Below, piece after piece: positions 34,199-42,627 of a stretch of DNA of 64,000 bases. The DNA lies in the NCBI RefSeq assembly GCF_018613755.1, contig NZ_JAGGPP010000004.1, positions 372,001 to 436,000 of the forward strand, in the 5' to 3' direction. The stretch comes from Arthrobacter sp. ISL-72. GTDB taxonomy: Bacteria > Actinomycetota > Actinomycetes > Actinomycetales > Micrococcaceae. The notes under the pieces are model-generated. The model was not told where the DNA came from. It searched no databases and was given only the letters and a program-made list of their open reading frames with translations. Every line of letters begins with the position of its first letter. The first letter of the stretch is position 1. The position numbers and the translations under genes were made by a program.

Positions 34199-35940
34199 TG
34201 CAGTGCCTCCTCATCGGCTGCGTGGGCCCACTCGGCGAAGGTCTGGCCTTCGGCTCGGTCGGCCACGAACTTCCGGACTACGCGCTCCACGTAATCGGGC
34301 AGGTCCTCGACGTACACCTTGAGCCCGCGGACGGTGCGTCCGAGGCCGGCCTCTTCGCGGTCGTTGGAAGCCAGCCCGCCGCCCAGGTGGACCTGGAAAC
34401 CCGGGGTGGGGTCGCCGTCGGGCGTTGGCAGCATCATGCCCTTCAGTCCGATGTCCGCGGTCTGGATGCGGGCGCAGGAGTTGGGGCAGCCGTTGATGTG
34501 CAGGGACAGGGCCTGGGGCAGCTGGCCGCTGGCGGTGAGGTCGGCCAGGCGGCGTTCCAGCTCGGCCACTGCGGTTGCGGCGGTGACCTTGGTTTCGACA
34601 ATGGCGAGCTTGCAGTACTCGATGCCGGTGCAGGCGATGGTGCCGCGGCGGAACACGGACGGACGGGCGGAGAGGCCCAGGGCGTCCAGCTCGGCGACCA
34701 GCGGCTCGACTTCTTCCTTGGCAACGTCCAGCACCACGAGCTTCTGGTGCGGGGTGGTGCGCAGCCGGTAGGAGCCGCGGGCCTCGAGGGTGTCCGCGAG
34801 CTTGACCAGCGCCGCGCCGGACAGGCGGCCGGCGATGGGGGTGGCGCCGATGAAGAACTTGCCGTCCTTCTGCTCGTGCACGCCCACGTGGTCGCCCGGG
34901 GTGGACGGCTTGGGTGCGGCGGGGCCGTCGGCCAGCTTGTAGCCGAGGTATTCGTCCTCGAGGATCTGGCGGAACTTCTCGGGGCCCCAGTCGGCCATGA
35001 GGAACTTCAGGCGCGCCTTGGTGCGCATGCGGCGGTAACCGTAGTCGCGGAAGATGCTGGTGACGCCGAGCCACACTTCGGCGGCCTCTTCAGGGCGGAC
35101 GAAGGCGCCGAGGCGCTTGCCCAGCATGGGGTTGGTGGACAGCGCGCCGCCGGCCCAGAGGTCGTAGCCGACGCCCAGTTCAGGGTGCTTGACGCCCACC
35201 AGGGCGAAGTCGTTGATCTCGTGCACCACGTCCTGGCTGGGGTGGCCGGTGATGGCGGTCTTGTACTTGCGCGGCAGGTTGGACAGCAGCGGGTTGCCGA
35301 TAAACCGCTCCCCCAGTTCCGCAATCAGCGGGGTGGGGTCGATGATTTCGTCCTTGGCGATGCCGGCCACGGGCGAACCCAGGATGACGCGGGGAACGTC
35401 GCCGCAGGCCTCGGTGGTGGACAGGCCGACACCTTCGAGACGGCGCCAGATCTCGGGGATGTCCTCCACACGGATCCAGTGCAGCTGGATGTTCTGGCGG
35501 TCGGTGAGGTCGGCGGAGTCCCGGCCGAAGTCCACGGAGATCTGGCCGATGACGCGCAGCTGCTCGGTGGTGAGCGCGCCGCCGTCGATCCTCACGCGGA
35601 GCATGAAGTACTTGTCCTCGAGCTCATGCGGTTCGAGTGTGGCGGTCTTGCCGCCGTCGATCCCGGGCTTGCGCTGGGTGTAGAGGCCCCACCAGCGGAA
35701 GCGGCCGTGCAGGTCCTGGCTCGGGATGGCGTCGAAGCCCTCTTTGGAGTAGATGGACTCGATACGCTCGCGGACGTTGAGGCCGTCGTCTTCCTGCTTC
35801 CAGGTTTCGTTGGCATTGAGCGGCGTGGTGCCGTCCACTTTCCACTGGCCATGCGGCTTCGCTGCCGGACGGTTGGCGCGTGCAGGTCGCTTGGCGGCAG
35901 CGGAGTCCGCGGACGCTCCGGCTAGAGCTGTATCAGTCAT
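34195..35940 (-). CDS. sir: Ferredoxin-dependent assimilatory sulfite reductase (siroheme/4Fe-4S)
   Basis: 581-residue nitrite/sulfite reductase family protein. Two pseudo-repeated ferrite-like domains are seen, each with a PDWG/GPEKF-like turn; siroheme-4Fe-4S cysteines are in ACTGIEYCK and NGCPNSCAR. Place at the head of cysH-cysD-cysN and near siroheme genes fits sulfite rather than nitrite reduction. The N-terminal ~35 residues are Ala/Lys-rich. No flavoprotein subunit gene is present, so electrons come from ferredoxin, presumably through FprA. The ATG at 35940 has no Shine-Dalgarno; promoter elements lie at leaderless distance. Confidence 0.93.
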   Translation of the reverse strand: MTDTALAGASADSAAAKRPARANRPAAKPHGQWKVDGTTPLNANETWKQEDDGLNVRERIESIYSKEGFDAIPSQDLHGRFRWWGLYTQRKPGIDGGKTATLEPHELEDKYFMLRVRIDGGALTTEQLRVIGQISVDFGRDSADLTDRQNIQLHWIRVEDIPEIWRRLEGVGLSTTEACGDVPRVILGSPVAGIAKDEIIDPTPLIAELGERFIGNPLLSNLPRKYKTAITGHPSQDVVHEINDFALVGVKHPELGVGYDLWAGGALSTNPMLGKRLGAFVRPEEAAEVWLGVTSIFRDYGYRRMRTKARLKFLMADWGPEKFRQILEDEYLGYKLADGPAAPKPSTPGDHVGVHEQKDGKFFIGATPIAGRLSGAALVKLADTLEARGSYRLRTTPHQKLVVLDVAKEEVEPLVAELDALGLSARPSVFRRGTIACTGIEYCKLAIVETKVTAATAVAELERRLADLTASGQLPQALSLHINGCPNSCARIQTADIGLKGMMLPTPDGDPTPGFQVHLGGGLASNDREEAGLGRTVRGLKVYVEDLPDYVERVVRKFVADRAEGQTFAEWAHAADEEALQ

Positions 35941-35998
35941 GCATCGACTGTAGGTCCCACCCGAAAGCCGTCACAAAGGGTCGGAAACGCGAGGTCAC
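35941..35998 (-). promoter_or_regulatory. Sulfite reductase operon promoter with shared sulfur-regulon site
   Basis: Reading toward the gene: GTGACCTCGCGTTTCCGA (35998-35981), 4 nt, -35 TTGTGA (35976-35971), 18 nt, -10 TACAGT (35952-35947), 6 nt, ATG. The same arrangement drives ssuA and cobA. Probable activator site immediately upstream of the -35. Confidence 0.8.
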
Positions 35999-36014
35999 CT
36001 AGGGAAATATTTCG

Positions 36015-36746
36015 TCATGAATCGCCGGAGGGCCTTGCGGATTCCCGGTTTGCGGCAACGGCGGCGTCATACCGGTCCAGGGCGATCTCGGCCATGAGTT
36101 TCGAGGGCAGCAGCGGCTCGGTCACCACGTCGGCCTGCGCCTTGGCCAGCTGGTCGTGGAAGAAGCCGTGGGCCAGCAGGTAGGAGGCAATGATGACGCG
36201 TCCCTGCCCCTCCCCGCCGGGGTATTCGGCGCGCAGCAAGGCGACGGCGTCGGGCACGGACGGTTTGGCGGCCGCACCGTAGGCGGGCACGATCCTGTTG
36301 CCGCGCAGTGCCCTGAGGTGTTCGGCGAGCTCTTCAACGCTGACCGAGGCCTTGGGGTTGGTGGATCCTGCCGCAGCCAGCACCACGGCGTCGTGCTCGG
36401 TGGCCCCGGCCTCGCGCAGCCGCTGGTCCAGGATCTCCGCCAGCCGGGGGTCCGGCCCCAGCGGCTCGGACGCGAAGCTGCCTTCCCTGCCGCGCGCAGC
36501 CTTCGCAATATCCACCTTGGTGTGGAAGCCGACACTGAGGAGCAGCGGCACAATGACGGCCGGCTCCCCTTCCGGCAGCCCGGCCATGACGTCCACCAGG
36601 TCCGGATCCTGCACGTCAACGTAGGCTTCCCGGACATCCAGGCCGGGGCGCAACCCGCTGATGTCGGCGCGGAGGCCGTTGACCTCGGAGGCACCCAGCG
36701 GGCTGGACGTTCCGTGGGCACAGGCGATCATGATCGGGCTATTCAT
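36015..36746 (-). CDS. Sirohydrochlorin chelatase (CbiX/SirB-type)
   Basis: 243-residue class II chelatase inserting Fe2+ into sirohydrochlorin. Both CbiX-type halves are present, beginning MIACAHGTSSP and VVLAAAGSTNPKA; the metal-binding histidine of HGTSS and the loop VGFHTKVDI are conserved. In this genome region it completes siroheme synthesis begun by cobA. It ends 75 bp before the sulfite reductase start but that gene has its own promoter. No sulfur-type site was seen upstream of this gene. Confidence 0.9.
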   Translation of the reverse strand: MNSPIMIACAHGTSSPLGASEVNGLRADISGLRPGLDVREAYVDVQDPDLVDVMAGLPEGEPAVIVPLLLSVGFHTKVDIAKAARGREGSFASEPLGPDPRLAEILDQRLREAGATEHDAVVLAAAGSTNPKASVSVEELAEHLRALRGNRIVPAYGAAAKPSVPDAVALLRAEYPGGEGQGRVIIASYLLAHGFFHDQLAKAQADVVTEPLLPSKLMAEIALDRYDAAVAANRESARPSGDS

Positions 36747-36807
36747 AGGGGCTAGCGTAACGTTGGAGCCACCCTATCCGCCCCTTTGGAACTGACCGGG
36801 ACGCCCA

Positions 36808-37479
36808 TTGACCATCTCATTCGACTCCGTCCTGGTATGGCTGGATCTGGCCGGTGTCTTCTTCTTCGCGGTCTCCGGGTCCCTGCTGGCGGCGCGGAAA
36901 CAGTTCGACATCCTCGGGTCCCTGCTGCTCGCGTCCCTGGTTTCCCTGGGCGGCGGCGTGATCCGCGACATCATTCTCAACAGCGGCCCTCCGGCGGCGT
37001 TCACCAATCCGGCGTATCTGGCTCCCCCGCTGCTGGCCACCGTGCTGGTGTACTTCCTGTTCTCCAGTGTCCAGCGCTACACCTCGCTGCTGTTCCTGTT
37101 CGACGCCGGCGGACTGGCCCTGTTCTGCATCACGGGCACGCTCAAGGCGCTGACGCTGGGGATGAACCCGGTGGCGGCGGTCCTGCTGGGGGTCACGACG
37201 GCGGTGGGCGGCGGCCTCCTGCGCGACATCACTGCCAATGAAGTGCCCCAGCTCTTCGACCCCAAGGACCTCTACGCCCTCCCCGCCTTCACCGGGGCCG
37301 CCCTGACTTCCGTCCTGTGGGTTTCCGGGTTGTTCAACGCAGTCACTGCCGGCGCCATCGCCGCCGTCGTTTTCGCCTTCCGGGTGACGGCCTGGCGCAA
37401 ATCCTGGCACGTTCCGCTAGCCGTCCGGGGGTGGCACCGGCTGGGGCTTGGACCGGCCGAAAGCGGTGCCCGGGATTAG
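36808..37479 (+). CDS. Trimeric intracellular cation channel (TRIC/UPF0126) family protein
   Basis: 223-residue membrane protein with two three-helix repeats. Each repeat carries the diagnostic glycine motif: LGGGVIRDIILN in the first and VGGGLLRDITANEVP in the second. Bacterial TRICs conduct monovalent cations, physiological role unknown. It starts at TTG 36808 (TTG ACC ATC TCA), since no ATG or GTG lies near; GGGACG upstream is a weak ribosome binding site. Monocistronic, divergent from the chelatase gene. Confidence 0.88.
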   Translation: MTISFDSVLVWLDLAGVFFFAVSGSLLAARKQFDILGSLLLASLVSLGGGVIRDIILNSGPPAAFTNPAYLAPPLLATVLVYFLFSSVQRYTSLLFLFDAGGLALFCITGTLKALTLGMNPVAAVLLGVTTAVGGGLLRDITANEVPQLFDPKDLYALPAFTGAALTSVLWVSGLFNAVTAGAIAAVVFAFRVTAWRKSWHVPLAVRGWHRLGLGPAESGARD

Positions 37480-37493
37480 CTAGGATATGAACC

Positions 37494-37916
37494 ATGACTG
37501 ACATGTTCCTCGAGAAGTTCCGCGCGCTTGTTCCGAAGTATCTCGAGGACGAATGGCAGGAGGAGGACGGGCTCTCCCCCGAGGAGCTCGATGAAGCCGT
37601 TTCCGAGCACCAGTTCCAGATCCCTCTGGTCCTGCGCGAGTTCTACCAGGCAGTGGGTGGCTGCGAGGACCTCATGGAGGCCTACCACTACTTCTGGGAT
37701 CCCGAGGAACTCGAAGTGGACGACGAAGGCTTCCTGATGTTCCTGGAGGACGAGGAAGAACAGTTCACCTGGGGCTTCCGCGTGGGCGACCTCGGCGTCC
37801 CGGACCCCATTGTGTACCGCCGCAACAACGCCCGCGGCCAGTGGAAGAGCGAAGAAGGCACGTTCTCGGAGTTCGTGTTCGACATGTTCGAGTGGGCTTT
37901 CAACGACGAGGACTAA
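37494..37916 (+). CDS. SMI1/KNR4 (SUKH)-like acidic protein
   Basis: 140-residue strongly acidic protein. FQIPLVLREFYQAVGG followed by DLMEAYHYFWDPEELE resembles the SUKH fold (LPxxLxxFYxxxNG...), a family including toxin-immunity proteins, but no toxin gene is nearby. It follows the TRIC-type gene closely (14 bp). A weak TAGGAT is the only upstream signal. SUKH assignment is by pattern and moderately sure. Confidence 0.7.
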   Translation: MTDMFLEKFRALVPKYLEDEWQEEDGLSPEELDEAVSEHQFQIPLVLREFYQAVGGCEDLMEAYHYFWDPEELEVDDEGFLMFLEDEEEQFTWGFRVGDLGVPDPIVYRRNNARGQWKSEEGTFSEFVFDMFEWAFNDED

Positions 37917-37933
37917 GTTGTTGGGGCTTCGCC

Positions 37934-38040
37934 GCCGCCGTCGTGGCTCTCGCGCCAAAACGGGGCACTTCGACACGGACACGCCGTCTGCTAAGCCCGG
38001 TTCCGCGGTTCTGTGGCTCAAAGTGCCCCACGACGGCGGC
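37934..38040. repeat. Intergenic palindrome, GTCGTGGGGCAC family (copy 2)
   Basis: Outer stem GCCGCCGTCGTGG (37934-37946) / CCACGACGGCGGC (38028-38040) is perfect; within it GGGGCACTTCGACACGGACACG on one side faces AAGTGCCCC on the other. It lies between convergent genes, ending 3 bp before the DUF559 gene stop. Confidence 0.7.
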
Positions 38041-38042
38041 AG

Positions 38043-38882
38043 TCACCTCGCGTCGAAAGCTCCCCGCCGGCAAAGCTCCAGTACCGCCAGCACTTCGGCC
38101 ACCATCCGCTCAGGGTGATGAACGACGTCGTCATAGCCATACCTGAGCCCGAGACGTCCGCCTATGACCGTGGCATTGTTCCGTTTCCGGTCCTTCTTCA
38201 CTTGTCGGGGTTCCGCGTGGGAGCGGCCGTCGGTTTCCACCACGAGGAACTCTTCGATGAGGAAGTCCACCTCGCCCACGCCCGGAAGCTCCACATGCCT
38301 ACGAACATGGAGGCCTGCCCGCCGGAAATGATAATTGGCCAGCACCTCAAGGAGTGAGTCGGCCCGCGGGATCACGCTGTCCAGGATGGCCCGGACGCGG
38401 GCATTGCGATTTCCGGGGAGCTTGCGACGCAGGAACTCCACGGTGATGTCTCCGCGTTGGGCAGCGCATTGGACCATGACAAGGGATTCCAGCGCAGGCA
38501 GGCATCGCAGCGCGTGAATGAGGACGTCGGCCGGGCCGGCAACCGGCAGCCAGGGATGGGGCGCATGGAGGCACCGGCCATGGGTCAGCGCTCCGGAAGG
38601 TGTTGCCTTGTGGCCCGGACTCAGGTGGACCGCGCCAGCGTCATTTAGCGTCCAGAGCCTGTAAATGGGCGCGGCCGATAAACAGGTAAGCAGGGCGTTG
38701 TGCCGTAGCGCGATCCCGAACACACCTGCCTCCCGGGGCAGGCTGTAGACGCCCCGCCGGATACGTACAACGCGCCCACCGGCCACGGCTTTGGTGAGGG
38801 AAGCACGAGTGAATCCCGCCCCGCAGAGTGCCGACGCCCGGGCCGCCCCGGCCCGGCTGCGGAGAAAGCCCTCAATATCCAT
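38043..38882 (-). CDS. DUF559 (Vsr-like endonuclease fold) protein with AbiEi-like N-terminus
   Basis: 279 residues. The N-terminal ~90 (GAGFTRASLTKAVAGGRVVRIRRGVYSLP) resembles the AbiEi-type helix-turn-helix seen in type IV antitoxins; the C-terminal ~100 (VDFLIEEFLVVETDGRSHA, then KKDRKRN) is DUF559, a restriction-endonuclease-like fold with the D...ExDG...K pattern. It stands alone, with no toxin partner. Common in actinobacteria and of unknown role. ATG at 38882; upstream extension to 39113 runs into an intergenic palindrome and is not credible. A second member is at 46802. Confidence 0.78.
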   Translation of the reverse strand: MDIEGFLRSRAGAARASALCGAGFTRASLTKAVAGGRVVRIRRGVYSLPREAGVFGIALRHNALLTCLSAAPIYRLWTLNDAGAVHLSPGHKATPSGALTHGRCLHAPHPWLPVAGPADVLIHALRCLPALESLVMVQCAAQRGDITVEFLRRKLPGNRNARVRAILDSVIPRADSLLEVLANYHFRRAGLHVRRHVELPGVGEVDFLIEEFLVVETDGRSHAEPRQVKKDRKRNNATVIGGRLGLRYGYDDVVHHPERMVAEVLAVLELCRRGAFDAR

Positions 38883-38946
38883 GACTCCACGGTGCCTGCG
38901 GACTGATGCCGGGGCGAGACGCCAGCTGGGACATGTGGACAACTCG

Positions 38947-39030
38947 GCCGTCGTGGGGCACTTCGACACGAACACGCCGAACTCCACCCTTGGAATGCCC
39001 CATGACGGCCGCAATCTGCCCCACGACGGC
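38947..39030. repeat. Intergenic palindrome, GTCGTGGGGCAC family (copy 3)
   Basis: GCCGTCGTGGGGCACTTCGA (from 38947) faces two imperfect partners ending CATGACGGC (~39008) and CCACGACGGC (39021-39030). Lies upstream of the DUF559 gene start in the 378-bp gap before the prenyl synthase gene; the remainder of the gap holds the candidate ncRNA below. Confidence 0.6.
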
Positions 39031-39076
39031 GGGAGGCCCAGCTGCCACCCACGTGACATGGGCATTAACAAGACAG

Positions 39077-39106
39077 TTGGCATTTGTGACAAAACTGTCA
39101 TAGACT
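39077..39106 (+). promoter_or_regulatory. Candidate plus-strand promoter with dyad in the spacer
   Basis: TTGGCA (39077-39082), 18 nt, TAGACT (39101-39106). The spacer holds TGACAAAACTGTCA (39087-39100), a dyad that could be an operator. The AT content here stands out against the GC-rich surroundings. Confidence 0.4.
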
Positions 39107-39111
39107 TATTC

Positions 39112-39221
39112 ACGGATCCACTAAATGCCTCCGGTGGATCTGATGCGAACGGAGAAATGGCCCCGGTTCGATGCAGCGAATGACTCGTGTTGCTGCAAAG
39201 AACCGGGGCCGTTCCGTTTAA
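39112..39221 (+). ncRNA. Candidate structured small RNA
   Basis: Starting just past the promoter above, the plus strand would fold into a 7-bp hairpin GATCCAC/GTGGATC (39115-39121/39134-39140), then a long terminator-like stem (39148-39169 with 39200-39218) containing a nested TGCAGC/GCTGCA, and ends GUUCCGUUU. On the minus strand the same stem may simply terminate the prenyl synthase gene. No family was recognised. Confidence 0.35.
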
Positions 39222-39260
39222 GCCCCGGGTTAAGCCCTGGGCCCTCGGGGAACAGAAAAC

Positions 39261-40364
39261 TCAGCTGGCGCGGTCAACCACCGCGCGGGCGAAGCTTGTC
39301 AGGGACTCCTTGACCACGCCGTCGGGCAGCGGCGCCAGGGCGGCAATGGCCTCATCGGCCCAGGCACGCGCCACAACCCACGATTCCGCCGTGACACGGT
39401 GATCGCGCAAGCCTGCCACGGCGGCGGCCAGGGCGTCGTCCGAGGAGAGGTCGCCGTCGATCAGTTTCAGGAGTTCGACGGCGGACGCGTCACCTTCGGC
39501 GGCGGCGTTGCGGAGCAGCAGGACCGGCAGGGTGGGCACGCCTTCGCGCAAATCCGTTCCGGGGGATTTGCCGGACTTGACCTTGATGCCGGTGACGTCG
39601 ATGACGTCGTCGGCCAGCTGGAAGGCCACGCCGATCTTCTCGCCGTACTCCACCAGCAGCGGCTCGTAGGCCTCATCCGCACCGGAGAAAATGGCGCCCA
39701 GCTGGCCCGAGGCAGCCACCAGGGAGCCGGTCTTGTCCGCAATGACGGAGAGGTAGTGCGCCACGGGGTCTTCGTCCGGGCGCGGCCCCACGGTTTCGTG
39801 CAGCTGGCCCAGGCACAGGCGTTCGAACGTGCGGGCCTGGATGCCCAGCGCGCGGGAGCCAAGCTCCGACACCAGGATGGAGGCGCGGGCGAAAATCAGG
39901 TCGCCGGTGAGGACGGCCACCGAGTTGCCCCAGACCTCATGGGCGGTGGGCGCACCGCGGCGGAACGGGGCCGAGTCCATCACGTCGTCGTGGTAGAGGG
40001 TGGCCAGGTGGGTGAGCTCAACGACCACGGCAGCCTGGACCACAGCCGGGCGCGAGGCGTCGCCGAGATGGGCGCAGAGCAGGGCCAGCAGCGGACGGAT
40101 GCGCTTGCCGCCGGCTTCCACCAGGTGACGCGACGTTGCATCAGCCAGGGGGTCGGAGTTGGCAATGGCCTCGCGGAGCTTCTTTTCCACGCGGGCAAGG
40201 TTGGTGGTGATGGCCGGGCCCAGCTCCGGGTCTTCCGCGATGGCGGCGAAACCGGCCGGCAGCTGGAGGCCTGTGGCGATGGCGGTGGTGTTGGGCTCGG
40301 GCTCCCTGGGGCCCGGCAGGCCGTGTCCGGCGTGGGTCCAGCTGTGCTTGGCAGAGTTCGTCAC
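39261..40364 (-). CDS. Polyprenyl (heptaprenyl-type) diphosphate synthase
   Basis: 367-residue trans-isoprenyl synthase that elongates the menaquinone side chain. The two aspartate-rich motifs are YHDDVMDSA (first) and LADDVIDVTG (second); GGKRIRPLL and QLHETVG also fit. GTG start with AGGG upstream. It follows menJ by 9 bp, with menG-menJ-synthase in one minus-strand operon. Chain length cannot be read from sequence with certainty; actinobacterial GrcC-like enzymes make C40-C45. Confidence 0.93.
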   Translation of the reverse strand: MTNSAKHSWTHAGHGLPGPREPEPNTTAIATGLQLPAGFAAIAEDPELGPAITTNLARVEKKLREAIANSDPLADATSRHLVEAGGKRIRPLLALLCAHLGDASRPAVVQAAVVVELTHLATLYHDDVMDSAPFRRGAPTAHEVWGNSVAVLTGDLIFARASILVSELGSRALGIQARTFERLCLGQLHETVGPRPDEDPVAHYLSVIADKTGSLVAASGQLGAIFSGADEAYEPLLVEYGEKIGVAFQLADDVIDVTGIKVKSGKSPGTDLREGVPTLPVLLLRNAAAEGDASAVELLKLIDGDLSSDDALAAAVAGLRDHRVTAESWVVARAWADEAIAALAPLPDGVVKESLTSFARAVVDRAS

Positions 40365-40373
40365 GGGTTAACC

Positions 40374-41708
40374 CTAACTTTTTGGTGCGGAAACCGCGGA
40401 TGTGTAGCTGGACGGGGACAGGGAGGTGTTGGACGTGGCAGGCACCAGGGCCTCCAGGAGCCTGATCACCCTGTCCTCGAACCCCTTGGCTGATTCATCC
40501 GTGACGTTGGCCATCAGCCGGACTACGAACTTCATAAGTGCCGGCAGCGGCATGCCGGTGCGCAGGGCAAGCTTCATGACCGAGGGCTTGCCGATCACCG
40601 AGGCGAACGCCCGGCCCAGGGTGAAGTGGCTCCCCCACTGGCCGCGCACATAGTCCGCGTACCCCTTGAAGTGGAGGTCGGCGTCGTCGTGCGTCCACTT
40701 GGCGTAGCGGCTTTGCCAGTCGGCGCCGTCGATGATGTATTCGGCCGCAAAGCGGGCGGACTCCATGGCGTAGGAGATGCCTTCGCCGTTGAACGGGGAG
40801 ACCATGCCGCCGGCATCGCCCAGGAGCAGCAGGCCCGGGTAGTAGTGCGGGGTCCGGTTGAAGCCCATGGGCAACGCGGCGCCGCGGACCTCGCCCACCT
40901 GGTTTTCGGGCGTGAAGCCCCATTCGGCGGGCATCCCGGCGGTCCACTCGCGCAGGACCTGCTTGTAGTCGAGCTTGCCGAATTCGGCCGAGGAGTTCAG
41001 GATGCCGAGGCCCACGTTGGAGGTGCCGTCGCCCACGCCGAACACCCAGCCGTAGCCGGGCAGCAGTCCGCCGTCGCGGCCGGGAAGTTCCAGCCAGCCT
41101 TCCATCCAGTCGTCGTCGTGCCGGGGGCTCCGGAAATACGTGCGCACGGCAACGCCCAGCGGGCGGTCGTCGCGCTTCTGGATGCCCAGGGACACGGCAG
41201 TCCGGGATGAGTTTCCGTCGGCGGCCAGTACGACGTCGGCAAAAAAGTCGCGCGTCTCCCCCGTCTTGCGTCCGGATTCGTCAAGCAGGGCCGCGCGGGC
41301 ACCGATGACGCGGCCGTCCTCAGCACGCAGGGCTTCGGTGACGCTGTGGCCCTCCAGGATGCGCGCGCCGGCGGACTCTGCGTGCCGGGCCAGCTCCTCG
41401 TCGAAGCCCAGCCGGGTGCGGATCAGGCCGTACGTGGGGAAATCTGAGACTTCCGGCCAGGGCAACTCGATGGTGCGTCCGCGGGCGATCAGGCGCAGGC
41501 CCTTGTTGCGCCGCCAGCCGGCCTCTTCCGGGTGGGGCAGGCCCAGCTTCTGGATCTCGCGGACGGCGCGCGGCGTGAGGCCGTCGCCGCAGACCTTTTC
41601 CCGCGGGAACCTGGTTTTTTCCAGCACCGTGACGTGGATGCCGGCCTTGGCGAGGTAGTAGGCGGCAGTGGACCCTGCGGGGCCGGCGCCGACGATCAGT
41701 ACGTTCAC
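40374..41708 (-). CDS. menJ: Menaquinone reductase (geranylgeranyl reductase family)
   Basis: 444-residue flavoprotein saturating one isoprene unit of menaquinone, like mycobacterial MenJ. FAD motif VLIVGAGPAGSTAAYYLAKAG at the N-terminus, PREKVCGDGLTPRAVRE, and the GG-reductase motif GDAGGMVSPFNGEGISYAMES near the middle. GTG start without a clear ribosome binding site, 12 bp behind menG, so it is probably translationally coupled. Confidence 0.9.
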   Translation of the reverse strand: MNVLIVGAGPAGSTAAYYLAKAGIHVTVLEKTRFPREKVCGDGLTPRAVREIQKLGLPHPEEAGWRRNKGLRLIARGRTIELPWPEVSDFPTYGLIRTRLGFDEELARHAESAGARILEGHSVTEALRAEDGRVIGARAALLDESGRKTGETRDFFADVVLAADGNSSRTAVSLGIQKRDDRPLGVAVRTYFRSPRHDDDWMEGWLELPGRDGGLLPGYGWVFGVGDGTSNVGLGILNSSAEFGKLDYKQVLREWTAGMPAEWGFTPENQVGEVRGAALPMGFNRTPHYYPGLLLLGDAGGMVSPFNGEGISYAMESARFAAEYIIDGADWQSRYAKWTHDDADLHFKGYADYVRGQWGSHFTLGRAFASVIGKPSVMKLALRTGMPLPALMKFVVRLMANVTDESAKGFEDRVIRLLEALVPATSNTSLSPSSYTSAVSAPKS

Positions 41709-41720
41709 GGCAGCTGTCGG

Positions 41721-42497
41721 CTAGCTCGCCGGCCGGGTGATGTTGCGGCGGAGCTTCGCCACGGGGCCGGTTTGGTTGGCGATGGCCGCGGCGTTCCCGG
41801 AGACGGGCTTGTGCGCGCGGTGGACGGCGACGATGCCGCCGCTGAGGTTGCGGTAGGTGACCTTCTCCCAGCCGGATTCCTGCAGCCAGCTGGCCAGGTG
41901 GTCCTGGTCCGGCCAGGCGCGGATGGACTCGGCGAGGTAGACGTAGGCGTCCGGGTTGGACGAGACCTTCACGGCGATGGCCGGGAGGGCGCGCATGAGG
42001 TATTCGGTGTACATGGTGCGCCACAGCGGGACCACGGGCTGGGAGAACTCGGCGATCACCAGCTTGCCGCCGGGCTTGGTCACGCGGAGCATTTCGGCCA
42101 GGGCCTTCTTCGGCTCGTTGACGTTGCGCAGGCCGAAGGAAATGGTGGTGGCATCGAAGGTGTTGTCCGCGAACGGCAGGCGGGTGGCGTCACCGGCGAT
42201 GAAGTCGATGTCCGGGCGGCGGCGCTTGCCGACCTTCAACATCCCGAGGGAGAAATCGCAGGCGATGACGTTAATCCCCGCGTCGGCATAGGGCTCGCTG
42301 GAGGTGCCCGTTCCGGCGGCGAGGTCGAGCACGCGCTGGCCGGCCCTCACATCCATTGCTTCGACGACTACCCGGCGCCAGCGGCGCGTCTGTCCCATGG
42401 ACAGGACATCGTTCACGACGTCGTATTTGGGGGCGACGTCGTCAAACATCGTGGCTACTTCGTCCGGACGCTTATCCAAGGATGCTCGGTTCACCAT
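41721..42497 (-). CDS. menG: Demethylmenaquinone methyltransferase
   Basis: 258-residue SAM-dependent UbiE/MenG methyltransferase, the last step of menaquinone synthesis. [17 protein letters not shown] is the SAM motif; [17 protein letters not shown] and [23 protein letters not shown] are family signatures. ATG at 42497. It is divergent from menF across a 130-bp GC-rich gap that includes imperfect CCGGCCAC/CCCCGGCC repeats. Confidence 0.94.
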   Translation of the reverse strand: MVNRASLDKRPDEVATMFDDVAPKYDVVNDVLSMGQTRRWRRVVVEAMDVRAGQRVLDLAAGTGTSSEPYADAGINVIACDFSLGMLKVGKRRRPDIDFIAGDATRLPFADNTFDATTISFGLRNVNEPKKALAEMLRVTKPGGKLVIAEFSQPVVPLWRTMYTEYLMRALPAIAVKVSSNPDAYVYLAESIRAWPDQDHLASWLQESGWEKVTYRNLSGGIVAVHRAHKPVSGNAAAIANQTGPVAKLRRNITRPAS

Positions 42498-42627
42498 GAC
42501 ATTGTCTCAAATGTTGGGCGGACCCACGAACCACCGCCGCAGCCCCGCGCGGCGCGGTGGCGGCCACGGCCCCGGCCGCGGTCCCGGCCACAGCCCCGGC
42601 CGCACTCGGGAGTACTGTTGTTCCATC

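Noticed and set aside
39125..39313. 62-codon ORF downstream of the 39077 promoter
   Set aside because: Reads through a large hairpin and into the antisense of the prenyl synthase gene; a structured RNA or terminator is the simpler reading.
42528..42605. GC-rich repeats between menG and menF as a possible regulatory array
   Set aside because: Short imperfect CCGGCC-type words with no constant period; low-complexity sequence is sufficient to explain them.
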